DNA from: Hellea sp.
Lineage (GTDB): Bacteria > Pseudomonadota > Alphaproteobacteria > Caulobacterales > Maricaulaceae
Length of the DNA stretch: 13,197 bases
Assembly (NCBI GenBank): GCA_020628635.1
Contig: JAHDEU010000022.1
Location: 1-13,197, forward strand
Direction: 5' to 3'
Part shown: piece after piece, positions 7,206 through 13,197 of the stretch
Position numbering within the stretch: the stretch's first letter is position 1
Layout: each line of letters opens with the position of its first letter
Notes under the pieces: generated by a model
The model's database searches: none
What the model saw: the letters and a program-made list of their open reading frames with translations, nothing else
Told to the model about the DNA's origin: nothing
Translations under genes and position numbers: made by a program

Positions 7206-8594
7206 CTATTTGACCAGTTCGCTGTTCGGGTAGCTGGCATGCCAGCCGAACCAGAAGGCGCGGTGGTAGGGCAGGCGGGGGAGCTCTTCGCCGTCCGGGC
7301 CGATGAGCTTGGCCTCCGTGACCCGCCATGTCGATCCGTCGCGCGCCTGCGCCGTGTCGCCGCCGTCGAACCGCACCAGCGTCACGCCCTTGGGATCATA
7401 GACGCGGTTGGCCCCGGTCTCATCCGTCAGCACGACGAAGTCCTGGTTCTGGGTGCGGCCGCGATAGACGGGATTGGCCTTGAGGAAGTCGGTCGAGATC
7501 GCCGTCGGCTGGCCGGGGCCACGGAAGCGCAGGGCGAGCACTTCGGTCTTGTTGGCGAGCCGCGAGTCCGCGAACGGCGTGTTGAACATCAGCTCATCGT
7601 CGGCGAAATAGTCGTGATAGGCGACGCCCTCGCGGTAGTCGCGCCGGTGGCCGGTATCGAGCGACAGCACCTGCGTATCCGGGTGGCGGTCGCGCCACTT
7701 GCCCCATGTGGTGGTCACGACGCTGCGATGCGGCAGCTCTATGCCCCGGTCCACCAGCGGCCCCAGCACGGGCGCGCCCTGCAGCGTGTTCCATAGCGAC
7801 TGCGTGTCCGCATCATACATCAGCTTGTTGGAGCGGTAGAGAAAGCCCGACGTGCCGAGCCGGTGCTCGCCGACATCATACAGGATCACCGTGCCGCAGA
7901 GCGTGCAATACACGCCCGCGACGTCCACGCCGCCGACCGTATCGGTGAACATCTCGTGCCAGGCGAGGATGCGCTTGGGATAGGCGCGGACATCGCCGTT
8001 GACCTCGATGCCGAAGACGATGTCTGCGTCGTCCAGATAGTCGGCCTGTTCCGCCCGCAGCATTTTGGGGGAGCGCAGCGGCGGAATGCCGTCCTGGCGC
8101 ACGCCGCCCCAGCGTATCTCGTCCAGCCGGATGCGGGCGCTGTCCTGCCGACCCTCGAAATAGCGGGCGAAGCGGCGGTCGATGCGGCGGTAGAACGCGG
8201 CCTTGAAGTCGGCATAGCCAGCCACTTTCGTTTCCGGCTCGTTCCACAGCCAGCGATACCACGCATTGATGTCGCGGCCATGGTCCTGCCCGGTCGTGCG
8301 GCGCAGGCCGTCCAGCAGTTCGGCGCGCAAGGCGGGGTCGCCGACATGGCCGTAGAGCTCCAGCGCGGGCGCGACGTAAGACCGGGAGAAGCGCTGGCGC
8401 AGCGCGTCTATCTTGTCGGCCCGATCGCCCCGCTCGGTCAGCGACAGCAGCAGTTCGGTGTCGTCCGGGGTGAGCGCGTGCGAGGTTGCGGGCGCGGCGT
8501 AGGCGGGTGCAGGCGAGGTCGCGCCGCTGAGCGCGAGCAGGCCGATGGGCAGCGGCAGGGTCAGGAGCAGGGCGAGCAGGGTGGTGCGGGTCAT
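7206..8594 (-). CDS. Secreted DUF3179 domain protein
   Basis: A 462-residue protein of unknown function with an N-terminal export signal: MTRTT then a leucine-rich core to about residue 23, and a plausible signal-peptidase site after AYA near 31-33. Residues 45-160 are helical with repeated charged segments. The DUF3179 domain occupies about 165-456, with DVRAYPKRILAWHEMFTD (201-218), VYCTLCGT (228-235, a CxxC pair at C230 and C233), SGFLYRSNKLMYDADTQSLW (249-268), and a terminal FWFGWHASYP at 447-456. The CxxC with nearby His hints at metal or redox chemistry, but none is established to my knowledge. It is first in the minus-strand run and lies 24 bases ahead of hemF. The ATG at 8594 gives the signal peptide; no clear Shine-Dalgarno sequence is seen. 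Confidence 0.9.
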   Translation of the reverse strand: MTRTTLLALLLTLPLPIGLLALSGATSPAPAYAAPATSHALTPDDTELLLSLTERGDRADKIDALRQRFSRSYVAPALELYGHVGDPALRAELLDGLRRTTGQDHGRDINAWYRWLWNEPETKVAGYADFKAAFYRRIDRRFARYFEGRQDSARIRLDEIRWGGVRQDGIPPLRSPKMLRAEQADYLDDADIVFGIEVNGDVRAYPKRILAWHEMFTDTVGGVDVAGVYCTLCGTVILYDVGEHRLGTSGFLYRSNKLMYDADTQSLWNTLQGAPVLGPLVDRGIELPHRSVVTTTWGKWRDRHPDTQVLSLDTGHRRDYREGVAYHDYFADDELMFNTPFADSRLANKTEVLALRFRGPGQPTAISTDFLKANPVYRGRTQNQDFVVLTDETGANRVYDPKGVTLVRFDGGDTAQARDGSTWRVTEAKLIGPDGEELPRLPYHRAFWFGWHASYPNSELVK

Positions 8595-8665
8595 GGGGCG
8601 AGAGTGGGCGAGAGCTGGGAGGCCCGCAATTCACGCTCGCGGCGGAATGGGTCACGGCTGCGTGA

Positions 8666-8682
8666 GAGGGAGCGTATCCCTC
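8666..8682. repeat. Short GA-rich hairpin in the leader of the DUF3179-hemF run
   Basis: A perfect 6-bp stem GAGGGA (8666-8671) and TCCCTC (8677-8682) with loop GCGTA. It lies 72 bases upstream of the DUF3179 start. No T-run follows on either strand, so it is not an intrinsic terminator. It differs in sequence from the two larger hairpins nearby. Confidence 0.4.
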
Positions 8683-8701
8683 CGTCGTAGCGATGCGTGA
8701 A

Positions 8702-8727
8702 AGGTCCCGGCCACGAGGGCCGGGAGC
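8702..8727 (+). repeat. Palindromic element, left copy
   Basis: An 8-bp hairpin TCCCGGCC (8705-8712), loop ACGAG, GGCCGGGA (8718-8725). Read on the plus strand, this 26-base stretch matches the reverse complement of 8753-8778 at 21 of 26 positions. The pair therefore forms an inverted repeat around a 25-base AT-rich spacer. It lies in the untranslated region between trmL and the DUF3179 gene. It may be a dispersed intergenic palindrome (REP/BIME-like) or an RNA structure; copy number elsewhere cannot be seen here. Confidence 0.65.
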
Positions 8728-8752
8728 AGATTCATATTATAAAATAGTGATC

Positions 8753-8778
8753 GTCCCCGGCCCCTGTGGCCGGGGCCT
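8753..8778 (-). repeat. Palindromic element, right copy (inverted)
   Basis: An 8-bp hairpin CCCCGGCC (8755-8762), loop CCTGT, GGCCGGGG (8768-8775), ten bases past the trmL stop. Compared with the left copy, the outer pair is C-G instead of T-A, a compensatory change that keeps the stem intact. On the minus strand a TATTTTAT tract follows only about ten bases after the stem, so it could help end trmL transcription, but it is not a classic intrinsic terminator. Confidence 0.65.
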
Positions 8779-8784
8779 CTCTCG

Positions 8785-9225
8785 TCAACGCACCGATGTT
8801 TGCCGCAACGCTTCCCACGCCGCGATGGCCACCGCATTGGACAGGTTGAGCGAGCGCGCCCCGGCGGCGAGCGGGATCAGCACGGCGACGTCGCAGGCCG
8901 CGTGCACCGCGTCGGGCACGCCGGACGACTCGCTGCCGAACACGAGATGGTCTCCGGGCTCAAAAGCGAACCCCGTCAGCGGGGCGGCGCCGCGCGTGGT
9001 GAACAGCACGCGGCGGGCGGGGCTGGCGGCGTAGTCGGCCCAGCTCGGGTGGCGCGAGAGCTCGACCCGCGCGCCGTAATCCATCGCGGCGCGACGGACA
9101 TCCTTGCGCGCGAGCGGAAAGCCGAGCGGCTCGATGACGGACAGTGGCAGGCCGAAGCAGGCGCATGTACGCAATATGTTGCCGAAGTTTCCGGCGATCT
9201 CGGGCTGGTGCAGGACGACGCGCAT
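8785..9225 (-). CDS. trmL: tRNA (cytidine/uridine-34-2'-O)-methyltransferase TrmL
   Basis: A SPOUT-class, SAM-dependent enzyme that 2'-O-methylates the wobble base 34 of certain leucine tRNAs. At 146 residues it is close to the usual length of about 155. The three SPOUT motifs are present: HQPEIAGNFGNILRTCA at 6-22 (motif 1), VFGSESSGVP at 95-104 (motif 2), and IPLAAGARSLNLSNAVAIAA at 117-136 (motif 3), which form the trefoil-knot SAM site. The ATG at 9225 is the obvious family start. The gene is transcribed away from the adjacent kinase gene across a 111-base gap and looks monocistronic, ending ten bases before a GC hairpin. TrmL and the related large-subunit enzyme TrmJ differ by length and motif 1; this is the short TrmL form. 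Confidence 0.94.
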   Translation of the reverse strand: MRVVLHQPEIAGNFGNILRTCACFGLPLSVIEPLGFPLARKDVRRAAMDYGARVELSRHPSWADYAASPARRVLFTTRGAAPLTGFAFEPGDHLVFGSESSGVPDAVHAACDVAVLIPLAAGARSLNLSNAVAIAAWEALRQTSVR

Positions 9226-9326
9226 GGCGGGGCTATGGCGCGGTGGGCGGAGGCGGGAAAGGCGGCATGTCTTGCCTGCCGTTTAAAACACAACAAACCC
9301 GCTTCCACCGGCGCGGCCATCTTGTT

Positions 9327-9333
9327 AGGGCGG
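9327..9333 (+). promoter_or_regulatory. Ribosome binding site supporting the GTG start at 9337
   Basis: AGGGCGG ends three bases before GTG at 9337, with its AGGG core six bases away. The nearest in-frame ATG (9364) has no purine-rich sequence at proper spacing, so GTG is the better of the two starts, though not certain. Confidence 0.45.
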
Positions 9334-9336
9334 ACT

Positions 9337-12300
9337 GTGAGCCAAGTGGACCCCATAGACGCCATGCAGCCGGATCCGCATTTCTGCCCCATCATCGGAG
9401 TGGGTGCTTCGGCGGGCGGTCTGGAAGCCATCAACGAAATGCTGGGCGCGGTGGAGGAGGGCAGCGAGCTCTCATTCGTCATCGTGCAGCATCTCGACCC
9501 GACCCATGTATCGATGATGGCGGAGTTGATGGACCGCCGCACGACGCTGAATGTCCGGCAGATCGCGGGCGGCGAAACCGTCCAGCCGGGCCACGCCTAT
9601 GTCATCCCGCCCGGCAACGGCCTCGTCATCCATGACGGGGTGCTGACGCTGGAGGCCTTCGACGAGCCGCGCGGCGTGCGCCGACCCATCGATGACTTCT
9701 TCATGAGCCTCGCGCGCGACCAGGGCGCGAATGCGGCCTGCGTGATCCTGTCGGGCACGGGCAGCGACGGTGCGGCCGGGCTCAGGGCCATCAAGGAACG
9801 CGGCGGCATCTGCGCGGTGCAACAGCCCGACACGGCCCGCTTCGACGGCATGCCCATGTCGGCCATCGGCACGGGCTTCGTCGATTTCGTCCTGCCGCCC
9901 GAGAAGATCTGCGAGCGCATCGCCACCTTCTTCGCCAACAAGGACGATGCCGAGGGCCGCACGGGCAGCATTTCGGACTACATCGACGAGATCTGCGACG
10001 TGCTGAAGGAAACGGTCGGCCACGACTTCTCCGGCTACAAGCAGTCCACCCTGACCCGCCGGATCGAGCGGCGCATGTATGTTCTGGAGATCACGGAGCC
10101 GGCCGACTATCTCGCGCGGATCGAGACCGACCGCGCGGAGTGCGAAGCGCTGCTGCGCGACGTGCTGATCAACGTCACCAGCTTCTTCCGCGACGCGGAC
10201 GCTTTCGCCCGGCTGGACGAGGTCGCAATCTCCAACCTCGTGCAGAACTCGGGCGCGAACACGCCGATCCGCTGCTGGGTGCCGGGCTGCTCTTCCGGCG
10301 AAGAAGCCTACACCATCGCGATCCTGTTCGCCGCCGCGCTAGCCGAGCAGAATCTGGACCGCCGCATTCAGATATTCGCCACCGACATCGATGAGCAGAT
10401 GCTGACCCAGGCCCGCTCGGGCGAGTATCCGCTGTCATCGCTCAAGGGCATTCCGAACCATCTGCGAGAGCGATACACCTATGGTGCGGATGGCCATTTC
10501 GAGATCGACAGCCGCATCCGCGACATGGTGCATTTCTCGTCGCACAGCCTGATCAAGGACCCGCCCTTTTCCAAGCTCGACCTGATCAGCTGCCGCAACC
10601 TGCTCATCTATTTCGGCGACGGCATCCAGAAGGCGGTGATCCCGCTCTTCCACTACGCGCTGCGCGAGGGCGGCTATCTGTTCCTCGGGTCCTCGGAAAC
10701 CATTGGCGAGAACGAGAAGCTGTTCCAGACCGTCGACCAGAAGGCGCGGCTCTACAAGCGCCAGCCGGGGCGCGGCTCATATCCGAAGAACTTCCCGGTC
10801 GCGCGCCGCATTGTCGGGGACAGCTACCGCGCGCGTGCCGCCCGCCGCCGCGACTCCAACGGCAATGCCGACCCGAACGCGGCGCTGGAGCGCCTGCTGG
10901 GCCGCTACGCGCCGGCTCACATCATTCTCGACCGGCATGGCGACATCCTCAGCTCGGCGGGCAAGCTGACGAAATATCTCGACTTCCCGTCCGGCACGCC
11001 GACGCGCCAGCTGGCCTCGCTCGCGCGCAAGGATTTCCGCGACGCCGTGCAGCCCATGATCCGCAAGGCGTCGGAAACCAGCCGCCGCCAGGCGAGGCAG
11101 GACGTGGAGGTGCGGTCCGACTACGGTGTGCAGTCCATCGACCTCGTGGTCGACCCGCTGGGCGACGGCACCAAGCTGGTCGTCATCACCGAAGCCGATG
11201 CCTTCCGGCAGGAGATCGCGTCCGACCTGACTGACGCGCCCGAGGCCATCGACGCGGTCCACGAGCTGGAGGAGGAGCTGCGCGTCACCCGCCTGCGCCT
11301 GCGCTCCACCGTGGAAGATCTCGAGACCGCCAATGAGGAGCTCAAATCGTCCAATGAGGAGATGATGAGCATGAACGAGGAGCTGCAGAGCTCCAACGAG
11401 GAACTCACCACCGTCAATGACGAGCTGAAGTCCAAGGCCGACCAGCTGTCGGGGCTGAACCTCGACATGACGCATTTCCTCGAAAGCACGCAGCTGGCGC
11501 TTGTCGGGCTGGACAAGGAGTTGCGCGTCCGCACTTTCACGGACAGCATCAAGTCGATCTTCCCGCTCAAGGGGTCTGATCGCGGCCGCGCGCTGAGCGA
11601 AGTGCGCCAGCTCGTCTATGACGATAACATCATCCGCGACGCGCAGAACGTGCTGGAGAGCGGCGAGAAACTGCAGCGCCTGGTCACCAGCCTCGACGGC
11701 TCGCGCACCTATTCCATGCAGATCCTGCCCTACCGGCCGCAACAGGGCGGGCTGGAACCCACGACGGAGGGCGTGACGCTCACCTTTTCCGATGTGACCA
11801 AGCTCTCCGAAGTGCAGACCGAACTGCGCGCACAGACCGAGAAGCTGCGCGTCGCCCTGTCCGCCGCCGGCATGGGCGTTTGGGATTTCGAAACCGAGAC
11901 CGGCAAGACCACTGTGGACAGCGTGGTGCGCGACTTCTTCTCCATTCCCAAGGACAAGGATGCGGACTTCGACGATTTCATGAACGCCGTCCATGACGAC
12001 GACCGCGACGAGATGATCTCCTCGCTGGAAGACGCGGGTGAGACCGGCAAGCCGTGGAAGCTGGAATTCCGCGTGCCCAAGCCGGATGGCTCCATCATGT
12101 GGCTGGCAGGCGCGGGCCGCGTGTTCAACCCGGACGGTGACAACCCGAAGATGTTCGGGGTCAACTTCGACATCACCGAAGCCAAGGAAGCGCTGGCGGG
12201 TCGCGACCTGCTGCTCCAGGAAATGAACCACCGTGTGAAGAACCTCTTCACGGTCATCATGTCGATGCTCAGCCTCGCCTCGCGCGACATTCCCGACAGC

Positions 12301-12816
12301 AAGGAACTGGTCAAGAAGGTGCGTTCGCAGATCACGGCGCTCGCCGCCGCGCACAACATCACCCAGCGCCGCACCTCCATCCAGAGCGTGTCGCTGGTCG
12401 AACTCGTCAGCACGGTGATGCAGCCCTACAGCTCCACCCACGACGTCAGTTGGAGCGGCCCGGAGATCGACATTCCCACGGGCTCCATCACGCCGCTCGG
12501 CCTTATCCTGCACGAATGGTCCACCAATGCGCTGAAATATGGCTCGCTGTCCAAGGATGACGGCTCGCTCATGCTGCAATGGTCTTTGCAACCGGCCGGG
12601 GACGGCGAAGCGGAGCTGGTGCTGGAATGGCGCGAGCAGGGGGCGAACGTGGAACCGTCAAAGGATACGGACGTTTCGGGATTCGGGTCCCGGCTCGTTT
12701 CGCTATCGGCACAACAGCTGCGCGCCCGCGTGGTGTCGGAATGGGAAAAATCCGGCGTCACACACAGTCTGTTCATGCCTGTGCCCGATGATGCGGCCAA
12801 TGAGCGTGACGAGTAG
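9337..12816 (+). CDS. CheB-CheR-PAS-HWE histidine kinase fusion
   Basis: A 1159-residue cytoplasmic signalling protein with no visible membrane segment. Domains in order: CheB-type methylesterase (about 17-195) with the full triad S25 (GASAGG), H52 (QHLD), D144 (SGTGSDGA) but no receiver domain; CheR-type SAM methyltransferase (about 210-475) with GCSSGEE at 317-323, TDID at 349-352 and CRNLLIYF from 419; a degenerate PAS-like linker (about 500-625); a long Glu/Asn-rich coiled coil (640-708); a PAS domain (709-825, PAS_10-like); a second PAS (836-945); and an HWE kinase with H965 in EMNHRVKN, N-box HEWSTNALKYG at 1059-1069, WRE at 1098-1100 and GFGSRL from 1115. The frame is open back to 8800, but those 179 codons lie antisense to trmL, so GTG at 9337 (or ATG at 9364) is the start. 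It shares a transcript with the receiver gene behind it. Confidence 0.93.
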   Translation: MSQVDPIDAMQPDPHFCPIIGVGASAGGLEAINEMLGAVEEGSELSFVIVQHLDPTHVSMMAELMDRRTTLNVRQIAGGETVQPGHAYVIPPGNGLVIHDGVLTLEAFDEPRGVRRPIDDFFMSLARDQGANAACVILSGTGSDGAAGLRAIKERGGICAVQQPDTARFDGMPMSAIGTGFVDFVLPPEKICERIATFFANKDDAEGRTGSISDYIDEICDVLKETVGHDFSGYKQSTLTRRIERRMYVLEITEPADYLARIETDRAECEALLRDVLINVTSFFRDADAFARLDEVAISNLVQNSGANTPIRCWVPGCSSGEEAYTIAILFAAALAEQNLDRRIQIFATDIDEQMLTQARSGEYPLSSLKGIPNHLRERYTYGADGHFEIDSRIRDMVHFSSHSLIKDPPFSKLDLISCRNLLIYFGDGIQKAVIPLFHYALREGGYLFLGSSETIGENEKLFQTVDQKARLYKRQPGRGSYPKNFPVARRIVGDSYRARAARRRDSNGNADPNAALERLLGRYAPAHIILDRHGDILSSAGKLTKYLDFPSGTPTRQLASLARKDFRDAVQPMIRKASETSRRQARQDVEVRSDYGVQSIDLVVDPLGDGTKLVVITEADAFRQEIASDLTDAPEAIDAVHELEEELRVTRLRLRSTVEDLETANEELKSSNEEMMSMNEELQSSNEELTTVNDELKSKADQLSGLNLDMTHFLESTQLALVGLDKELRVRTFTDSIKSIFPLKGSDRGRALSEVRQLVYDDNIIRDAQNVLESGEKLQRLVTSLDGSRTYSMQILPYRPQQGGLEPTTEGVTLTFSDVTKLSEVQTELRAQTEKLRVALSAAGMGVWDFETETGKTTVDSVVRDFFSIPKDKDADFDDFMNAVHDDDRDEMISSLEDAGETGKPWKLEFRVPKPDGSIMWLAGAGRVFNPDGDNPKMFGVNFDITEAKEALAGRDLLLQEMNHRVKNLFTVIMSMLSLASRDIPDSKELVKKVRSQITALAAAHNITQRRTSIQSVSLVELVSTVMQPYSSTHDVSWSGPEIDIPTGSITPLGLILHEWSTNALKYGSLSKDDGSLMLQWSLQPAGDGEAELVLEWREQGANVEPSKDTDVSGFGSRLVSLSAQQLRARVVSEWEKSGVTHSLFMPVPDDAANERDE

Positions 12817-12819
12817 GGA
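12815..12819 (+). promoter_or_regulatory. Ribosome binding site choosing the receiver start
   Basis: AGGGA overlaps the kinase stop codon. It sits one base before an ATG at 12821, which is too close, and seven bases before the in-frame ATG at 12827, which is ideal. The second ATG is therefore the likely start, and translation is probably tied to the end of the kinase gene. Confidence 0.55.
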
Positions 12820-12826
12820 TATGAAC

Positions 12827-13197
12827 ATGGGATGTTCGACGGAATTGCTGGCCAAGCGACGCATCCTGCTCGTCGAGGACGAAGCCTTCATCGCCATGGA
12901 GCTCGAAGACATGCTGCTCGATGCGGGCGCGGAGGTCGTCGGCCCCGTCGCCAATCTGCGCGCCGCCATGGCCGCCGCCGAGGGCGAGGAGATCGACGCC
13001 GCCATCCTCGACATCATGCTCGGCCGGGAGGAAGTCTTTCCCGCCGCCACTGTACTCGCCACCCGCCGCGTGCCCTTCGTCTTCCACTCCGCCCACGCCG
13101 AAGCCGACAAGCTCCGCGCGCGCTATCCGGACGCGGCGCTCTATTCCAAGCCGGTGGACACGGAATCGCTGCTGAGCGGGTTGGCGGCGTTGCTGGC
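12827..13197 (+). CDS. Response regulator receiver protein (partial, cut by window end)
   Basis: The first 123 codons and two bases of a CheY-like receiver, with no stop before the window ends. Acidic pocket E17-D18-E19 (LLVEDE), phosphoacceptor D62 in AAILDIMLG, the switch Ser S88 in FVFHSAH, and K108 in YSKPVD are all in place, so the domain is nearly complete and should be phosphorylated. It could be a single-domain regulator or the start of a longer protein; the window cannot decide. It begins ten bases after the HWE kinase stop, and the kinase is its obvious phosphodonor. This arrangement of an HWE kinase followed by a receiver is common in alphaproteobacteria, where such pairs often feed light, stress or motility circuits. 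That role is inference here. Confidence 0.9.
   Translation, partial: MGCSTELLAKRRILLVEDEAFIAMELEDMLLDAGAEVVGPVANLRAAMAAAEGEEIDAAILDIMLGREEVFPAATVLATRRVPFVFHSAHAEADKLRARYPDAALYSKPVDTESLLSGLAALL

Noticed and set aside
6624..7796. 390-codon plus-strand open frame opposite hemF and the DUF3179 gene
   Set aside because: hemF is unmistakable on the other strand and the DUF3179 motifs cover the rest.
9255..9283. Possible EcfG-type (general stress response) promoter, GGAAA then CGTT, ahead of the HWE kinase
   Set aside because: The spacer is 19 bases where 16-17 is expected, and the first element is GGAAA, not GGAAC. HWE kinases make it tempting, but the match is not good enough.
8800..9336. 179-codon N-terminal extension of the kinase frame
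   Set aside because: It runs antisense through most of trmL, has no recognisable domain, and is open only because of high GC. The CheB domain begins soon after the GTG at 9337, which has a fitting ribosome binding site.
10777..12591. 604-codon open frame on the minus strand opposite the kinase
   Set aside because: The plus strand here encodes the CheR end, coiled coil, PAS and kinase with clear motifs. The antisense frame is His/Arg/Val-rich with no family resemblance, typical of a high-GC shadow.

Overview
The window is dense, GC-rich bacterial DNA with almost no spacer, and it reads as the chromosome of an alphaproteobacterium. Pointers are an HWE-type histidine kinase, a HemF whose C-terminus has an alphaproteobacterial look, RibF, TrmL and a POT-family peptide transporter. 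A marine Hyphomonadaceae/Maricaulales-type organism is my guess from gene flavour, not something the sequence proves. There are no tRNA or rRNA genes, insertion sequences, phage genes or CRISPR arrays. No gene-free stretch exceeds 200 bases.

Layout. (1) 6-2613, plus strand: ribF (FAD synthesis), then a proton-coupled oligopeptide transporter, closed by a strong bidirectional terminator at 2637-2666. (2) 2710-8594, minus strand: seven tightly packed genes converging on that terminator. In transcription order they are a secreted DUF3179 protein, hemF (oxygen-dependent coproporphyrinogen III oxidase), a small two-helix membrane protein with a zinc ribbon, an HD-family phosphohydrolase-like protein, a DUF2891 lipoprotein, a membrane-anchored protein I do not recognise, and a DUF937 protein. 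Three junctions overlap by 4 bases (GTGA or ATGA), so this looks like one operon. (3) 8595-8784: a leader/intergenic segment holding three hairpins. Two of them are inverted copies of one palindromic element. (4) 8785-9225, minus strand: trmL, a tRNA wobble-base methyltransferase. (5) 9337 to the window end, plus strand: a 1159-residue signalling protein joining CheB methylesterase, CheR methyltransferase, a coiled coil, PAS domains and an HWE histidine kinase, followed 10 bases later by a response-regulator receiver gene cut by the window edge.

How the genes work together. The kinase and receiver form an evident two-component pair whose input module carries the two opposing enzymes of chemotaxis adaptation. 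No chemoreceptor or CheA is in view. The minus-strand run mixes one heme-biosynthesis gene with mostly uncharacterised envelope or membrane proteins. Its coherence rests on spacing and overlaps, not on a known pathway. The most unusual items are the CheB-CheR-PAS-HWE fusion, the low-GC zinc-ribbon gene embedded by overlaps in the hemF operon, and the paired hairpins with a compensatory base change.
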